From Valencia hispanica (taxonomy: Eukaryota; Chordata; Actinopteri; Cyprinodontiformes; Valenciidae): 64,000 nt of DNA. The position numbers were made by a program, and so were the translations under genes. Each line of letters begins with the position of its first letter. The stretch's first letter is position 1. The stretch lies in NCBI GenBank assembly GCA_963556495.2, contig OY747700.1:3026001-3090000 (forward strand), given 5' to 3'. The notes beneath the pieces were generated by a model, which searched no databases, was not told the origin of the DNA, and saw only the letters and a list, made by a program, of their open reading frames with translations. Positions 1-11,647 of the stretch are shown one piece after another.

Positions 1-224
1 GCAGACAGCGCGGGAAAATCGGACCCGACAGAAAATAGAAAAACATGGATACAGGCTTACAGGTGCACCCACTGTGAGCTGACAAGGTGTCAGTATGCTC
101 ATCAGGAGATGTTTGAGTCATAAATGGTCAAATAAAAAGGCTATTGTTACGTTTATTTTGGGGGAAAAGTTGCATATAGCTCCTTTAAGAAACAAGGGAT
201 GACTCTAGGTCTTGTTCACGAATG

Positions 225-786
225 AGGGAAAATGGAGCGGGAGATTGATAGGCAGATTGGTGAGGCGTCTGCTGTGATTTGGGCGCTGTATCTGTCTGTC
301 GTGGTGAAGAAAGAGCTGAGCCGAAAGTCAAGCTCTGGATTTACCCGTCGATCTACGTTCCTACCCTCATCTATGGTCACGAACTCTGGGTGGTGACCGA
401 AAGAATGAGACAAGCGGCTGAAATGAGTTTCCTCCGCAGAGTGTCTGGGCTCTCCCTTAGAGATAGGGTGAGAAGCTCAGTCATCCTGGAGGGTCTCAGA
501 GTAGAGCTGCTGCTTCTCCACATCGAGAGGAGTCAGTTGAGGTGGCTCGGTCATCTGGTCAGGATGGACGTCTCCCTGGTGAGGTTTTCTAGGTACGGGA
601 GGAGGCCCAGAGGAAGACCCAAGAGACGCTGGAGGGACTATGTTTCTCGGCTGGCCTGGGAACGCTTTGGGGTTCCTCCTGAGGAGCTGGAACAAGTGGC
701 TGGGGAGAGGGAAGTCTGGGTCTCTTTGCTAAAGCTGCTGTCCCCGCGACCCGACCCCGGATAAGCGGAGGAAGATGGATGGATGG
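225..786 (+). pseudogene. RTE-clade (Rex3-like) LINE, 5'-truncated 3' end
   Basis: The translated stretch from about 279 to 764 reads as the C-terminus of a fish RTE/Rex3-type reverse-transcriptase polyprotein, with the segments LIYGHELWV, AAEMSFLRRVSGLSLRDRVR, RSQLRWLGHLVRM and RPKRRWRDYVSRLAWERFGV. The stop is followed at once by a short GATG-type repeat (GATGGATGGATGG), which matches the known 3' tail of Rex3. The reading frame changes near 325, so the piece is not continuous upstream. Endonuclease and catalytic RT motifs are absent, so this is a dead 5'-truncated copy. It lies upstream of the first LRR exon, presumably in an intron or flank of that gene. Confidence 0.8.
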
Positions 787-2689
787 AAAAAAGTTTATTT
801 TTTCACTCTGAAACCCACAAACATGTATAACGAGTAATTGTTATAATTTGGAATGACAGTATACATTGTACTTTACTAAAACTTGTGTACAAATATAACA
901 AGCACAGCTACATATATTATTAGCAGGAAAATAAAGGAGACTCCTCATTCATTTGCGTACAACTATTTCCAAAACACCAAGTGTCAAAATAATATGCCAA
1001 AAATATATAATTGTGCAAAGTAATTATAATGCTAAAATTTATTTATCAACATTTGTACAATTATTTACAAAGGCTCAGGAAATTCAACAAGATATCACCC
1101 AAATGATCTGTGCCACTCCAAAAAACAGTTTCTGTCCACCACTAAACAGAGGAGCACATCACAGGCCTGCCACTTCCAAAAAATAAAAACAGTATAATAA
1201 TTATAATTATGAATAAACTCATAATAAAGTCTCTCAGTAATATTCCACAATATTATTTTGTTTCCAGTCGTCCTAAATAGCTCGTACAGATCTCCTGTTT
1301 CTATGTGAGTCCATCTGTATTTCTCCCCTCATAAATTCATTTTTGCTGCATTTTTATTAGTGCTGGTGATTTTTTCGTTGTTTCAGAGACAGAAAAACAA
1401 TAAAAAGGTCTTTCAGACTCTGGGAAGAAAGCTTTCTGTTCCCACGTTACTCTTTCCGCCGTTACTGCCCAACCTTTCTCCATCCCTCAGAAACAAAATG
1501 CTGCCTATTATTGTTGATTGAATATGTGATATTTCTATCAATGACAAGTTGATCTCATGTTGGCGTTATTTTTTATATTTGAGAGCACATTCCTTTTTTA
1601 GTTTTCTGAGTTCACAGAATAACCAGTTTTTACCATCTCTCTATTTTGAAAAAAGATGGTTTAATTATTTTATCATAAATACGGTTTTACTTGGCTTATT
1701 AACACAATTCATAAACTGATGCTTACTTTATATTCCACACTTTCAACATAATTTAAAACTGAGACTCAGAGAGGCGGAGTCTTGGTTCTACATCAGTCTA
1801 AATCAGACATGGTAAAAGGACGAGTATAAACATCTATAGACCCCAGAGGTTAAAATATGTAGCATCATTTTATTGAACAGAGAAAATCTCTATTAGACCT
1901 GAGTTTATGTCTTGCTTGTTTTACTATTTCAGTTGAACTGTGTTCACTTCTTATCATGTTGGAACCTTTCACTCATCAGCAGCAATCTCAAATCACCTCC
2001 AAGACTCTCTGTCTTACCTTCACCAGTTTCTAGATCAACTTAATCTGATCTCTGATATGAAAACATTGGAAATGAATAAGGTATAGAAAAATACTGATGG
2101 GAATGTCACGAAGCAAAAAGCAGAGGTAGACCAGCTGCTTTCTATATGTGGGAGATGTGTGACGTTACAAGTCACATGGGTTTGGTTAATAGAAAAAAGT
2201 ATTGTTCTTTAACAAGCTTCTAACATACAGTATTAGAACTATTATCAGATCAGTAGACAGAAAATAGAATTATCCTCCTGGACAAAATTATTAACAACTC
2301 ACATTTCCTTTCTTTCCTTCTTTTCTTCCCTAAAAGAAAAAAACCTGATTTAAACTGAGCTGCTGCTCTTTTCATCCTAAACTCTGTCTGTCTACACTCC
2401 TGCCTCTCAGGCCATGTTCACATGTAGTCAGGTTTTTAAAAATGAATATCCTCCCCACCTAATTTAAAAAAGACTCTGTCCACACCTAACCGCAACAGCG
2501 CATTAAGTGCATTCATAGACATGCCAAACCTGTAGGGGGCAGTAGTTCCCCCAATCCACTCAGTAACTTTCTATGTTCTAGCTTCTACATACAGCAGTAA
2601 CTGAGGTTTAATGGAGCTTTAGACAGAACCAGGATCAGAACCAGAACCAGGACTGACCCGTGAACTGAATAGATTCTGAGTTGAGTCAA
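787..2689. other. no gene recognised; AT-rich intron or flank
   Basis: Only short open frames without recognisable motifs occur here. The stretch is AT-rich and probably belongs to an intron of the NLR-type gene that continues to the right. No splice-bounded exon or complete mobile element could be supported. Confidence 0.5.
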
Positions 2690-3190
2690 ACAGAAACTGA
2701 TGTTCCTCAGATGATGACATCACAGTTATCATATCTTAGCCTTTATCGTCCCGTAGGAATAATCTGTTCCACACATCATGACACGTTTCTGTGTGATGGT
2801 GACAGATTCATTGAAGTTCAGTTTATTGTCTATGGTGAGCCCAAGATATCTGAAAGTACTGACCTGTTTAACTGATGTTTGTATTCCAACCATGGATGGT
2901 GATTGGATTAAGTCCAGGGAGAGACTTTGATGTTTATACGACCAGTTCTTCTGTTTTCTCCATGTTTAGTAGGAAATAGTTATCAGAACAGAACAGCACC
3001 GACTGTGTGATTGGCTGATGGTGAGCTGTGATGGAACTGTTGTCTGTGAGTCGACCTGCTACGGCTGTGTCATCTACATCTCTAGTAAATGCTGGATGAT
3101 GAACTCTGCTAGTCATTTGTATAGAGTGTATACAGGAAGGGACTAAGGACACAGCCTTGTTGGGCTCCAGTGTTGCTAATGATGGTTGAT
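2690..3190 (-). pseudogene. decayed LINE reverse transcriptase fragment (L2/Rex1-like group)
   Basis: Read on the minus strand, the segment gives in order GCVLSPFLYTLYTND, a corrupted YADD box (VDDTAVAGRL), then LNMEKTEELVV and FRYLGLTIDNKLNF. That is the usual order of RT domains in the L2/Rex1/Maui group. Several frame changes and the loss of the first YADD residue show that it is dead. It ends about 115 bp before the first LRR exon. Confidence 0.65.
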
Positions 3191-3306
3191 GATATTGTTG
3201 TCTATAGTTTCACTGTAAATACAGACTACACTGTATCTTAGTCTGTGTTTATAATCCAGGTTGTCTGATTTAATTGGAGCTGACTTTATTTCTTCTCTAA
3301 TCTCAG

Positions 3307-3486
3307 ACTTGGTGGCTGTAAACTCTCAGAGGCTGAATGTGAAGTTGTGGCCTCAGCTCTGAAGTCCAACCGCTCCCTGACTGAACTGGAAATAAGTCGG
3401 ATCGAGATCGAAGGACTGGGAGACTCTGGAATGAAGCATCTGTGTGAGATCCTGGAGAATCCAGTCAGTAAAGTGAAGATCCTCAG
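3307..3486 (+). CDS. LRR exon 1 of a fish NLR-type (NLRC3/NLRP-like) gene
   Basis: An AG acceptor at 3305-3306 and a GT donor at 3487 bound 180 bp (60 codons). The exon begins by completing an Arg codon left by an upstream exon, then reads [20 protein letters not shown], and later LTELEIS and [12 protein letters not shown]. This is the ribonuclease-inhibitor-type LRR of fish NLR proteins, a family of cytosolic innate sensors with FISNA-NACHT-LRR layout. The exon differs from the other seven, which share a second subtype, and it is 3-6 bp longer because of extra residues after the first beta strand. The upstream exons are outside the window. Confidence 0.85.
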
Positions 3487-3649
3487 GTTTGTTTTCTCTA
3501 TTCAAGTAAAATTATTCATTTCTAATTTAATACTTTTATTTTATAATTTTATTCTAATTTATTTTCTTTAATAACAACCCGCTGTCCAGATGTCAGAATG
3601 TAGTTTCTAAAACCTTTTATCTTGTAACTTATATATTTTCCTACTTCAC

Positions 3650-4396
3650 ACTTTAAGAATATTGAATCTTGAGTTAGATAAGTGAGAAAAAAGCATTTTA
3701 TAACCAGTCCCATAATTCTCCTGATCTGGCAGCAGGTTGTTTGCTTTAGCTTAGCATAAAACAATGTAAGTAAAGGGTATCTGATAGCATTTTGTGTACA
3801 AAAGTGATTCAAATTAATAAAGCCACCTGCTTCCGTAAACAAAAATGTGCGAGCTGCGTGGAGTTTTTATTTCCATAATTTTGGCTAAGTTTAACTTAAG
3901 AAAAATGGGTACAAAGAAGTCATCATCTTCGTCATGCACCCTGGCATTGTTGTTGCAACTTGCTATGCTGTACCAGGTAGTAGCCTTAAATGTGTGTGTG
4001 TTTACAGAAGCAGGTGGTTTTATGGACCGCTGCGTCGTGTCCTTGCGCCTTGCAGCAGCTGCTTACTGCGGTGCTTTGTCGTAATCTAGTCCCAAGTCTA
4101 AATCGGCTCCTGTAATTCCTTGGTGCTACTTCTTACTTTTCATTTGCTGTCGATATGATTATTGAGTTCACCAGTAAAAATTAAGATAATTATTGATTAA
4201 TTTTAATCACTTTTGTACACAAAATACTATTGGGTACCATTTACTTACATTGCTTTATGCTAAGCTAAAGCAAACAAACTGCTTCCAGATCGGGATAATT
4301 ATGGGGCTGGTTATAAAATGCATTTTTCTCACTTATTTAGCTCTGGGGAATATGGCAAAAGACACATTTTGGCTTAGAGGTGGAATGTCCCTTTAA
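3650..4396. mobile_element. foldback/MITE-like element with long imperfect inverted repeats
   Basis: Sequence at about 3676-3843 reappears inverted at about 4009-4338. An example is GTGTACAAAAGTGAT on the left against ATCACTTTTGTACAC on the right. The right arm is interrupted by about 160 bp (4033-4190). The right end has the form AATGTCCCT followed by TTAA (4393-4396), which suggests a TTAA-target element. The left terminus is degraded, so its start is approximate. No transposase frame is present. Confidence 0.6.
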
Positions 4397-4500
4397 GATG
4401 TTTTAGCCTGATGGACAAAAATTAGGAAAACAAGTCAAATGATGATAATTAATAATGGAGATGTTTCAGTTTGGTTTGGGAAAGACTCAGATGATCAGAT

Positions 4501-7500
4501 CAATTCTAGAATTGCGCTGCTCTGGGTGGCTGCATGTTGGAGTGGCTCTGTTGGCTACATATTAAGTTTTGTTTTTTTTGTACATTGGTTCCTCTTTTTT
4601 CTTAAAGAAGATTGCATTTTTTTGACCTGTACACTTTCTAGTTTTTGGTGCTGTGAAGCTGGAAGGATTTTTGCTGTAAATTTTTCCCTTTTTGACAATT
4701 TGTTATGATGCGTAACCATGGCAACAATGTGGTTTACAGCCGAGAGCAGCTGATTAACATCGCAAAAGCTGAAATAATACCTCAACTGAAACCACAAATC
4801 CCCGATGAGTTGATAAGGAGGAGACGTGGATGCAGAGCAGGAGCGAAAAGGAGACAGAGAAAGAGGAAGTTCAAGCCATCTCTTCCATCGATCATAATGG
4901 GTAACGTAAGATCACTGGCTAACAAGATGGATGAACTCCAAGCCCTTACAAGGACTCAGCCAGAGTACCGTGAATGCAGTGTTATGTGTTTTACGGAGAC
5001 GTGGCTGCTGGATCATATCCCCGACTCCAACGTCTGTCTGCCAGGCTTCCTGACTGTACGAGCAGACAGAGATCTGAAGACGAGCAGAAAAAGGAAAGGT
5101 GGTGGAGTAGCAGTGCTTGTAAATAACAGATGGTGTCATCCAGGACATGTTACTGTGAAGTGTCGTCTCTGCAGCCCAGATCTCGAACTCTTGGCAGTGA
5201 GTTTTCGTCCATATTATTTGCCAAGAGAGTTCACCAGTGTAATTTTGGCAGTTGTTTACATTCCACCTTCAGCCGTTGCCGACAATGCATGTGATGTCAT
5301 CAGTTCCATTGTTGCTAAGCTACAGACACAGCACCCCAATGCATTTGTGGCAATATCTGGTGATTTTAATCATGCCTCGCTCTCTACTACACTTCCAACA
5401 TTTCAACAATTTGTCAGCTGCTCTACAAGAGAAAATAGGACCTTGGATTTGTTTTATGCAAATGTAAAGGATTCATACACGTCCAAACCAAGACCTCCTC
5501 TGGGACAATCAGATCACAATCTTGTTTTTCTCTGTTCAGAATATAAACCACTTGTTCAAAGGCAACCTGTGACAAAACGAACTGTGAGAAAATGGTCACA
5601 GGAAGCTGAAGAAGCCCTGCAAGATTGTTTTGCAACCACAGACTGGATGACTCTTTGCCAAGCACATGGAGAGGACATCAATGACATGACTGAGTGTGTG
5701 ACTGACTATATAAACTTCTGTGTGGACAACATCATCCCCACCAGAACAGTGAGATGCTTCCCTAATAACAAACCCTGGATCACCAGTGACCTGAAGGAGC
5801 TGCTAAACAAGAAAAAAAGAGCCTTCAGGGAGGGAGACAGGGAATTACTGAGGAGTATACAGAAGCAACTTAAGGTCAAGATCAGAGACAGCAAGGAGGC
5901 ATACAGGAAGAAGCTGGAGAACAAACTACAGAGGAACAATATCAGAGATGTCTGGTCAGGAATGAGAAAGATCACAGGTTTTAAGGACAGGAAAGATTGG
6001 ATAGATGGAAGTCTGGACAGAGCCAATGAACTGAACATATTCTTCAACAGGTTCAGTTCTGGAACTACCTCAGCATCCCCCTCTCCTGTTCCCAGCCAAA
6101 CAGACATCCCACTATCCTCTGATCAACAGCTTTCCTGTTACACCTCGGATGTTTTATCCTTCACCTCAGCCATGGACTCTTCTAATTCCACAAGTTTGAC
6201 TTCAATCAAGTCAGGAAATGCTGCTACCCCCTTTGCCTCCCCCTCCCACTTGTCTGTCTCCAAAAGTCAGGTGAAGAGGCAGCTGGAGAAACTGAACCGG
6301 AACAAGGCTGCAGGTCCAGATGGTGTCAGCCCCAGAGTCCTGAAGGCCTGTGCAGAGCAGCTCTGTGGGATTCTGCAGCACCTCTTCAACCTTAGCTTAA
6401 CTCAGGAGAAGGTTCCAGTGTTGTGGAAGACATCCTGCCTTGTTCCAGTACCCAAAAGAACTCACCCATCAGTCATCAATGACTATAGACCCGTTGCCCT
6501 GACATCCCACATCATGAAGGTCCTGGAGAGACTCCTGTTGGCACCCCTGAGTAAGCAAACAAGAACGTATCAGGACCCACTGCAGTTTGCTTATCGCTGT
6601 GGAGTTGGAGTTGAAGATGCCATCATCCACCTACTTCAACCAACCCACTGTCATCTGGACAAAGCAGGCAGCACTGTGAGGATCATGTTCTTTGATTTCT
6701 CTAGTGCATTTAACACAATTCAGCCTGATTTGCTTTGTCAGAAACTCCTGAAGACACAGGTGGAGCCCTCAACAATCGCCTGGATCAATGACTACCTGAC
6801 CAACAGACCACAATTTGTGAGACTGAAGAATTGTGTGTCAAACCAGGTGGTCAGCAGCACAGGAGCACCACAGGGGACCGTACTCTCACCATTCCTTTTT
6901 ACTCTGTACACCTCAGACTTCCAGTACAAATCAGAGACCTGTCATCTGCAGAAATACTCAGATGACTCTGCAATTGTCGGGTGTATCAGAGATGGACAAG
7001 AAGCTGAATACAGAGAGTTGGTGGACCGCTTTGTGACATGGTGTGGAAACAATCGTCTCACCTTGAATGTGAACAAAACAAAGGAGATGATTGTAGATTT
7101 CAGAAGAAACAGGGACAAGTCAAACACTGTTTCCATCATGGGAGAAGAAGTGGAGGTGGTTGAGGAGTATAAATACCTCGGAGTTCACCTTGACAACAGA
7201 CTGGACTGGAGGCGCAACAGTGAAGCCGTCTACAAGAAGGGACAGAGCAGACTGTACTTCTTGAGGAAGCTTAGGTCCTTCAAGGTTTGCAGCAAGATGC
7301 TGCAGATCTTCTACAAGTCTGTTGTGGAGAGTGTAATCTCTTCAGCCGTCATCTGTTGGGGTAGCAGCATCAGAGCCAGGGATTTAAAAAGGCTCAACAA
7401 CCTGATAAAGAAGGCTGGTTCTGTTCTTGGGACAACTGTGGAAAATCTGGAGATGATAATGCAAAGAAGGATTCTTCATAAAATCAAAAAAATTATGGAC

Positions 7501-7721
7501 AACCCTGAGCATCCTCTTCATGAGACAGTCACACAACAACAGAGCATCTTCAGTCGGAGGCTTCTTCAGTTTCGCTGCAATACAGACCGCTACAGGAAAT
7601 CCTTCCTGCCCACAGCCATCATTATCTACAACAACTCCTTAAAGAATTGATTATATGAGCTATACCAACACTTAATTTCCCTCTGGGATCAATAAAGTAT
7701 TTTTGAATTGAATTGAATTGA
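4501..7721 (+). mobile_element. full-length L2/Rex1-group (Maui-like) LINE with target-site duplication
   Basis: The element is bounded by a 10 bp direct repeat, ATGATCAGAT, at 4491-4500 and 7722-7731. It has a 5' UTR of about 204 bp, one long ORF, a short 3' UTR with an AATAAA-like signal, and a tail of TGAAT/GAATT repeats just before the right-hand duplication. Intact coding capacity plus an exact duplication makes this the youngest-looking LINE in the window. It sits in an intron of the LRR gene in the same orientation as that gene. A 5'-truncated relative occurs at 17077-18686. Confidence 0.85.
4705..7650 (+). CDS. LINE ORF: AP endonuclease plus reverse transcriptase (981 aa, intact)
   Basis: This protein drives target-primed reverse transcription of its own RNA. 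The N-terminal half is an APE-type endonuclease: FTETWLLD, GDFNHA at about residue 218 and SDHNLV near 269 carry the expected catalytic residues. The RT follows: KAAGPDGVSPRVLK, FFDFSSAFNT near 662, GAPQGTVLSPFLF near 720, and the catalytic box YSDD at about 751. The C-terminal region (KKGQSRLYFLRKLRSF, CWGSSI) is typical of fish L2/Rex1/Maui elements. No stop or frameshift interrupts the 981 codons, which is close to the family length. The first ATG (4705) and a second directly after it are both plausible starts. Confidence 0.88.
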   Translation: MMRNHGNNVVYSREQLINIAKAEIIPQLKPQIPDELIRRRRGCRAGAKRRQRKRKFKPSLPSIIMGNVRSLANKMDELQALTRTQPEYRECSVMCFTETWLLDHIPDSNVCLPGFLTVRADRDLKTSRKRKGGGVAVLVNNRWCHPGHVTVKCRLCSPDLELLAVSFRPYYLPREFTSVILAVVYIPPSAVADNACDVISSIVAKLQTQHPNAFVAISGDFNHASLSTTLPTFQQFVSCSTRENRTLDLFYANVKDSYTSKPRPPLGQSDHNLVFLCSEYKPLVQRQPVTKRTVRKWSQEAEEALQDCFATTDWMTLCQAHGEDINDMTECVTDYINFCVDNIIPTRTVRCFPNNKPWITSDLKELLNKKKRAFREGDRELLRSIQKQLKVKIRDSKEAYRKKLENKLQRNNIRDVWSGMRKITGFKDRKDWIDGSLDRANELNIFFNRFSSGTTSASPSPVPSQTDIPLSSDQQLSCYTSDVLSFTSAMDSSNSTSLTSIKSGNAATPFASPSHLSVSKSQVKRQLEKLNRNKAAGPDGVSPRVLKACAEQLCGILQHLFNLSLTQEKVPVLWKTSCLVPVPKRTHPSVINDYRPVALTSHIMKVLERLLLAPLSKQTRTYQDPLQFAYRCGVGVEDAIIHLLQPTHCHLDKAGSTVRIMFFDFSSAFNTIQPDLLCQKLLKTQVEPSTIAWINDYLTNRPQFVRLKNCVSNQVVSSTGAPQGTVLSPFLFTLYTSDFQYKSETCHLQKYSDDSAIVGCIRDGQEAEYRELVDRFVTWCGNNRLTLNVNKTKEMIVDFRRNRDKSNTVSIMGEEVEVVEEYKYLGVHLDNRLDWRRNSEAVYKKGQSRLYFLRKLRSFKVCSKMLQIFYKSVVESVISSAVICWGSSIRARDLKRLNNLIKKAGSVLGTTVENLEMIMQRRILHKIKKIMDNPEHPLHETVTQQQSIFSRRLLQFRCNTDRYRKSFLPTAIIIYNNSLKN

Positions 7722-7849
7722 ATGATCAGATAATATTTTTTCTAATTTCTTCTTCACATCTTTACATGAAGAATGAAATGTTCCTCCAGAGTAGATCCAG
7801 GACCACAGACAGAAAAACTAACAAGTTAAAACAATAATATTAAAATAGC

Positions 7850-8115
7850 ATCATCTATCTCCTGTCCTCCTGGTGGAGGGTGTCCATGACTGTCTTCTGG
7901 ACATCTGTCCACTCAGATGTCTTCATCCTGACCCAGACTGAGACCATCTAGAGGCTCAGGAAACCTCTGCAGGTGTTAGGAGTCAATCAGTTGATCAGGG
8001 CAGGACATCACAAGTTTATCATATTTCATTTATTCACTAGATTATATTTTTCGGAGGTGCTGAATTTTGGGATTTCATTCTCTGTGAGCCAGAATCATTT
8101 TCACAATCAGTTTCA
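7850..8115 (-). pseudogene. Tc1/mariner relic (one end plus start of transposase)
   Basis: The segment matches, with many changes, the end of the complete Tc1 element at 49039-50634. It shares a divergent transposase N-terminus (GGAGGGTGTCCATGACTGTC against GAGGGTGTCAATGATGGCC), the downstream GGAAACCTCTGCAGGTGTT stretch, and the internal part of the inverted repeat with CATTCTCTGTGAGCCAGAAT. No open frame remains. It follows directly after the Maui-like LINE insertion. Confidence 0.6.
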
Positions 8116-8569
8116 CAAAAAGTGAAGATTAAATCACCCTCCCAGACAGCTGCAAGGACTGACAGAGAACAAACATTTCCAGCAGGGAGTAAAGATGTAC
8201 ATTGCTCTGCAAAGTGTTCTTCAAGTATTCCAGTGTCATCAGACTCATCGACACCTAATGACTCTCCGTTTAGAGATTTCTCAGACAGACTGAAAGCACA
8301 AATTAGAATTGGGTCACAAGTAGCACCGAAACTTGGACTACATCAGGCCTCTGGGACTAACTCTGGATGTACTCTGCCCATGACAGAACTGGTAATCACG
8401 GACATTTGATGGGCAAAGGAACCGGACTGTAGTCCTGCTCCCACCGTCTCCCAGAAGTTTTCTGGCCACACCGAAAAAATAATTCTAGTCATAATTAGTA
8501 AAAAATAAAAAATTAAAGCCCAACGCAATTATAATTTTAAAAAAAAATCTCAAGTTGATCACTTGTCAG

Positions 8570-8609
8570 AAAGTTCAGCTACCAATTATGAAATTGGTAG
8601 CTGAACTTT
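8570..8609. repeat. perfect 18 bp hairpin with 4-nt loop
   Basis: Arms 8570-8587 and 8592-8609 are exact reverse complements (core AGTTCAGCTACCAATT) around the loop ATGA. It lies just before the first recognisable part of the L2 copy. Confidence 0.85.
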
Positions 8610-8610
8610 T

Positions 8611-11037
8611 ACCATTTAGCTTTATTTAATATTAGGTCTTTATCAGGAAAGACACTCCTAATCAATGAATTCATCACTGAACATAAAATAACTGCCCTTT
8701 TTTAATCAGAAACCTGGCTAGACATAAATAATGAAACATCTGCATTGATAGACTCTACTCCTCCAAACTGCTATTTCTTAAGTGAGAGCAGGAAACACAG
8801 ACGAGGTGGAGGCGTAGCCACAATTTATCATAACTCAAAGAGCTTTAAAAAGGTAACCCTGGTCATTTTGACTCTTTTGAATACCTAGCCAACCAGATAA
8901 ATGAGCTTACAAAAGCTATATTTTTCTAAGCTTATATTAACCCCCAAAACATAACTCTAACTTCTTTAATGATTTCAGCTACCTTCTTTCTGTAATATGT
9001 ATCGATTATGACCAATTAATCATTGTGGGGGACCTCATCATCTACACTGACAACCCCCTGTATAAACTAGCTAAAACATTAAGTGACACTTTTCACAACT
9101 TTGGCCTGACCCAGCATGTCAAACAACCAACACACAATAAAGGACACACTCTGGACTTAATTACAGCAAAGGTGTAAATATATCTGACATCTTGGTAATT
9201 GCATTATCTGACCATTTCTGTGTTTTCTTTGAAAGTACCATCTCTGCTAAAATATCTAGTCGCAGTGAGATAACTGTAAAAAATCATTTTCTCAGGGACA
9301 GTTCAGTTGAAACTTTTAAAAGTATTTAGCCTTCCACCACATCCCCCTCATCTCCCAACTCCAACTCAGTAAACAAGCTGGTAGATAATTTCCTCGTGAA
9401 AATATCAGACATCATGGATTCCATTGCTCCGACTAAAGTGAAAGTAGTCTCAGGCAGAAAGAAGTCTCCATGGACAAGCGATCCACTTGTACGTAGTGAA
9501 AAAGAGTGTCGACGAGCCGAGAGAAAATGTCGGAAAACTCGACAGCAGGTTCACTGTGAGATCTACAAAGAGAGACTGAATAGATATCAGTTAACTTTAA
9601 AGGAAAATAGGGAATCGTTCTTTTCTGAAATCATTAACAAAAGCATTCATAATGCACGGACTCTGTTTGCAACAGTGGAAAGACTAACTAATCCTCCAGT
9701 GACAGTAGCCCCTGAACTAAAATCTACCACGGCCTGCAATGAATTTGCAGCTTTTTCACTGTAAAGATTCTAACCATTAGATGGTCGGTCTGTTGATCAT
9801 GATATATTATTGGAACGACTGGAGAGCTTGGTTGGACTTTCTGGTACAGGACTTGGCTGGTTCAAGTCTTACCAAAAGAACAGGGACTTCTTTGTTTCAA
9901 TAGTAAACTTTTCCTCAGAACGAACAGAAATCACATGTGGGGTGCCCCAGGGCTCCATCCTGGGGCCCCTCTTATTTAATATCTACATGCTCCCACTAAG
10001 CAAGATTATAACAACCAATAAGATTAGCTACCATGACTATGCAGATGATCCTCAGCTCTACATTACGATGTCACCAGGTGATTTTAAACCCATCCAAACC
10101 CTAAGTAAATGCATCGAGCAAATCAATGGATGGATGTGCCATAACTTTCTCCAGCTAAATAGAAACAAAACAGAAGTAATTACTTTTGGACCTAAAGAGG
10201 AATGATCAACAGTCAGCACACAGCTTCAGTTAATCCAGCTAGAAACTACTAATCAGGCCTGAAATCTAGGTGTAGTAATGGACTCAGACCTGAACCTCCA
10301 GGGTCACATAAAGGCAATAACAAGGTCAGCCTTCTATCAGCTGAAGAACATTTCTAGGATTAAAGGACTGATGTCACAACAGGACCTAGAAAAACTCATC
10401 CATGCGTTTATCTTTAGTCGGATTGATTACTGCAACAGCGTCTTCACAGGTCTGCCTAAAAAGTCAATCAGACAGCTGCAGCTGATCCAGAACGCTGCTG
10501 CTCGTGTTCCTCACTAGAACCAGGAAAGTAGAGCACATCACCCCAGTTCTAGAGTCCTTACACTGGCTCCCTGTAGCTCAGAGAATAGACTTCTAAATAC
10601 TTTTACTAGTTTATAAATCACTGAATTGCTTAGCACCAAAGTATGTTGAGAATCTACCGATACTATAGCAACCCCCCCAGACCACTCAGGTCCTCTAATT
10701 CCAGTCGACTCAACATCCCTAGAATCAGAACCAAACATAAAGAAGCAGCTTTCAGTTTCTATGCTCCTCTAATCTGGAACAAACTTCCAGACAACTGCAA
10801 AGCTGCTGAAACACTGAGTTCTTTTAAATCACAACTAAAAACGTATCTGTTTAGAGCTGCCTTTGAGTTATGCTTTCATGTATCATGTTTTGGGTATTCT
10901 TCCTGCTTTATTGCTGTTTTTACTTTATATGCTTTGTCTGTGTTTCACTGCTATTTTTATTTTACCTCTTAATCATGTAAAGCACCTTGAATTACCTTGT
11001 TGTTTAAAGTGTGCCATATAAATAAAATGGCTTTGCT
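8611..11037 (+). pseudogene. L2-clade LINE, internally deleted and decayed
   Basis: In order: endonuclease remnants from about 8640 (a broken TETW box, RRGGGVATIYH, GDLI where GDFN is expected, GHTLDLI and a SDHF box), a Lys/Arg-rich linker (9396-9764), RT from about 9795 ([17 protein letters not shown], intact YADD at about 10038-10049, [12 protein letters not shown]), a C-terminal part from 10278 (FSRIDYCNSVFTGLP, LIQNAAARV, FYAPLIWNKLP), and a 3' end with AAGCACCTTGAATTACCTTG and a CTTTG-rich tail. The piece between linker and early RT is missing near 9770-9790. Stops and frame changes confirm a dead copy. Confidence 0.8.
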
Positions 11038-11647
11038 TTACTCTGTGTGATAGATCTACAGTATAGATGAGTTTCACTTTTTTAAATGAGGGACAAAAAT
11101 GAACTTTTTAAACAATATTTATTAGATAAAAAAATTATCTTCATTTGTCCAGCAAGAAAATCCATTGAGGTTAGACAATGTGTTTTCCCAGGATGTTCTG
11201 GCCAAGATGAGGAGCAGCACAGTGAGCAAAGATCAAAACAAGCTAATTATATACAAGAGCAACAATAGGTGCATTTCCACTATCAGAACTTCAGGGTAAT
11301 TGTAGCAGATCTTCACAGTATGCGCGTATCTCCACTACACCGGTCCAACAGGGACGTTTTCAGGGCCATTTCAGGAACCAACCAAGTACCAGTCTTGGGG
11401 TATGTACTCAGAAATGACCCGATAGAGTTCGCCATAAACAGAACTTCTTTCATATCACACCAGCACTAACCTATAAGTAGTTTCAACAAAGAAAACTTTA
11501 TATTCTTTTCTATCCAGATCTGCACCTTCTACATAGTCTGCTACTTTCTTTTCCCTCCTGCTTTACGCTTCTTCTCTCTGACCGACACTGCAGGTCTGTG
11601 GGTCTAGTGCCCTCTATTGGACATTTAAAGAATGAACAAATCCACAG
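11038..11647. other. no gene recognised
   Basis: Short frames without motifs. At 11270-11345 a phrase with GCATTTCCACTATCAGAACTT resembles, inverted, the GTTCCTGTCACTGTGGAAATG phrase near 28495 and 34757. This could be an end of the same old repeat family, but no boundary could be fixed. Confidence 0.4.

Noticed and set aside
8122..8409. 95-codon frame as an L2 ORF1 or host peptide
   Set aside because: No recognisable motif, and it begins inside the Tc1 relic flank; left unannotated.
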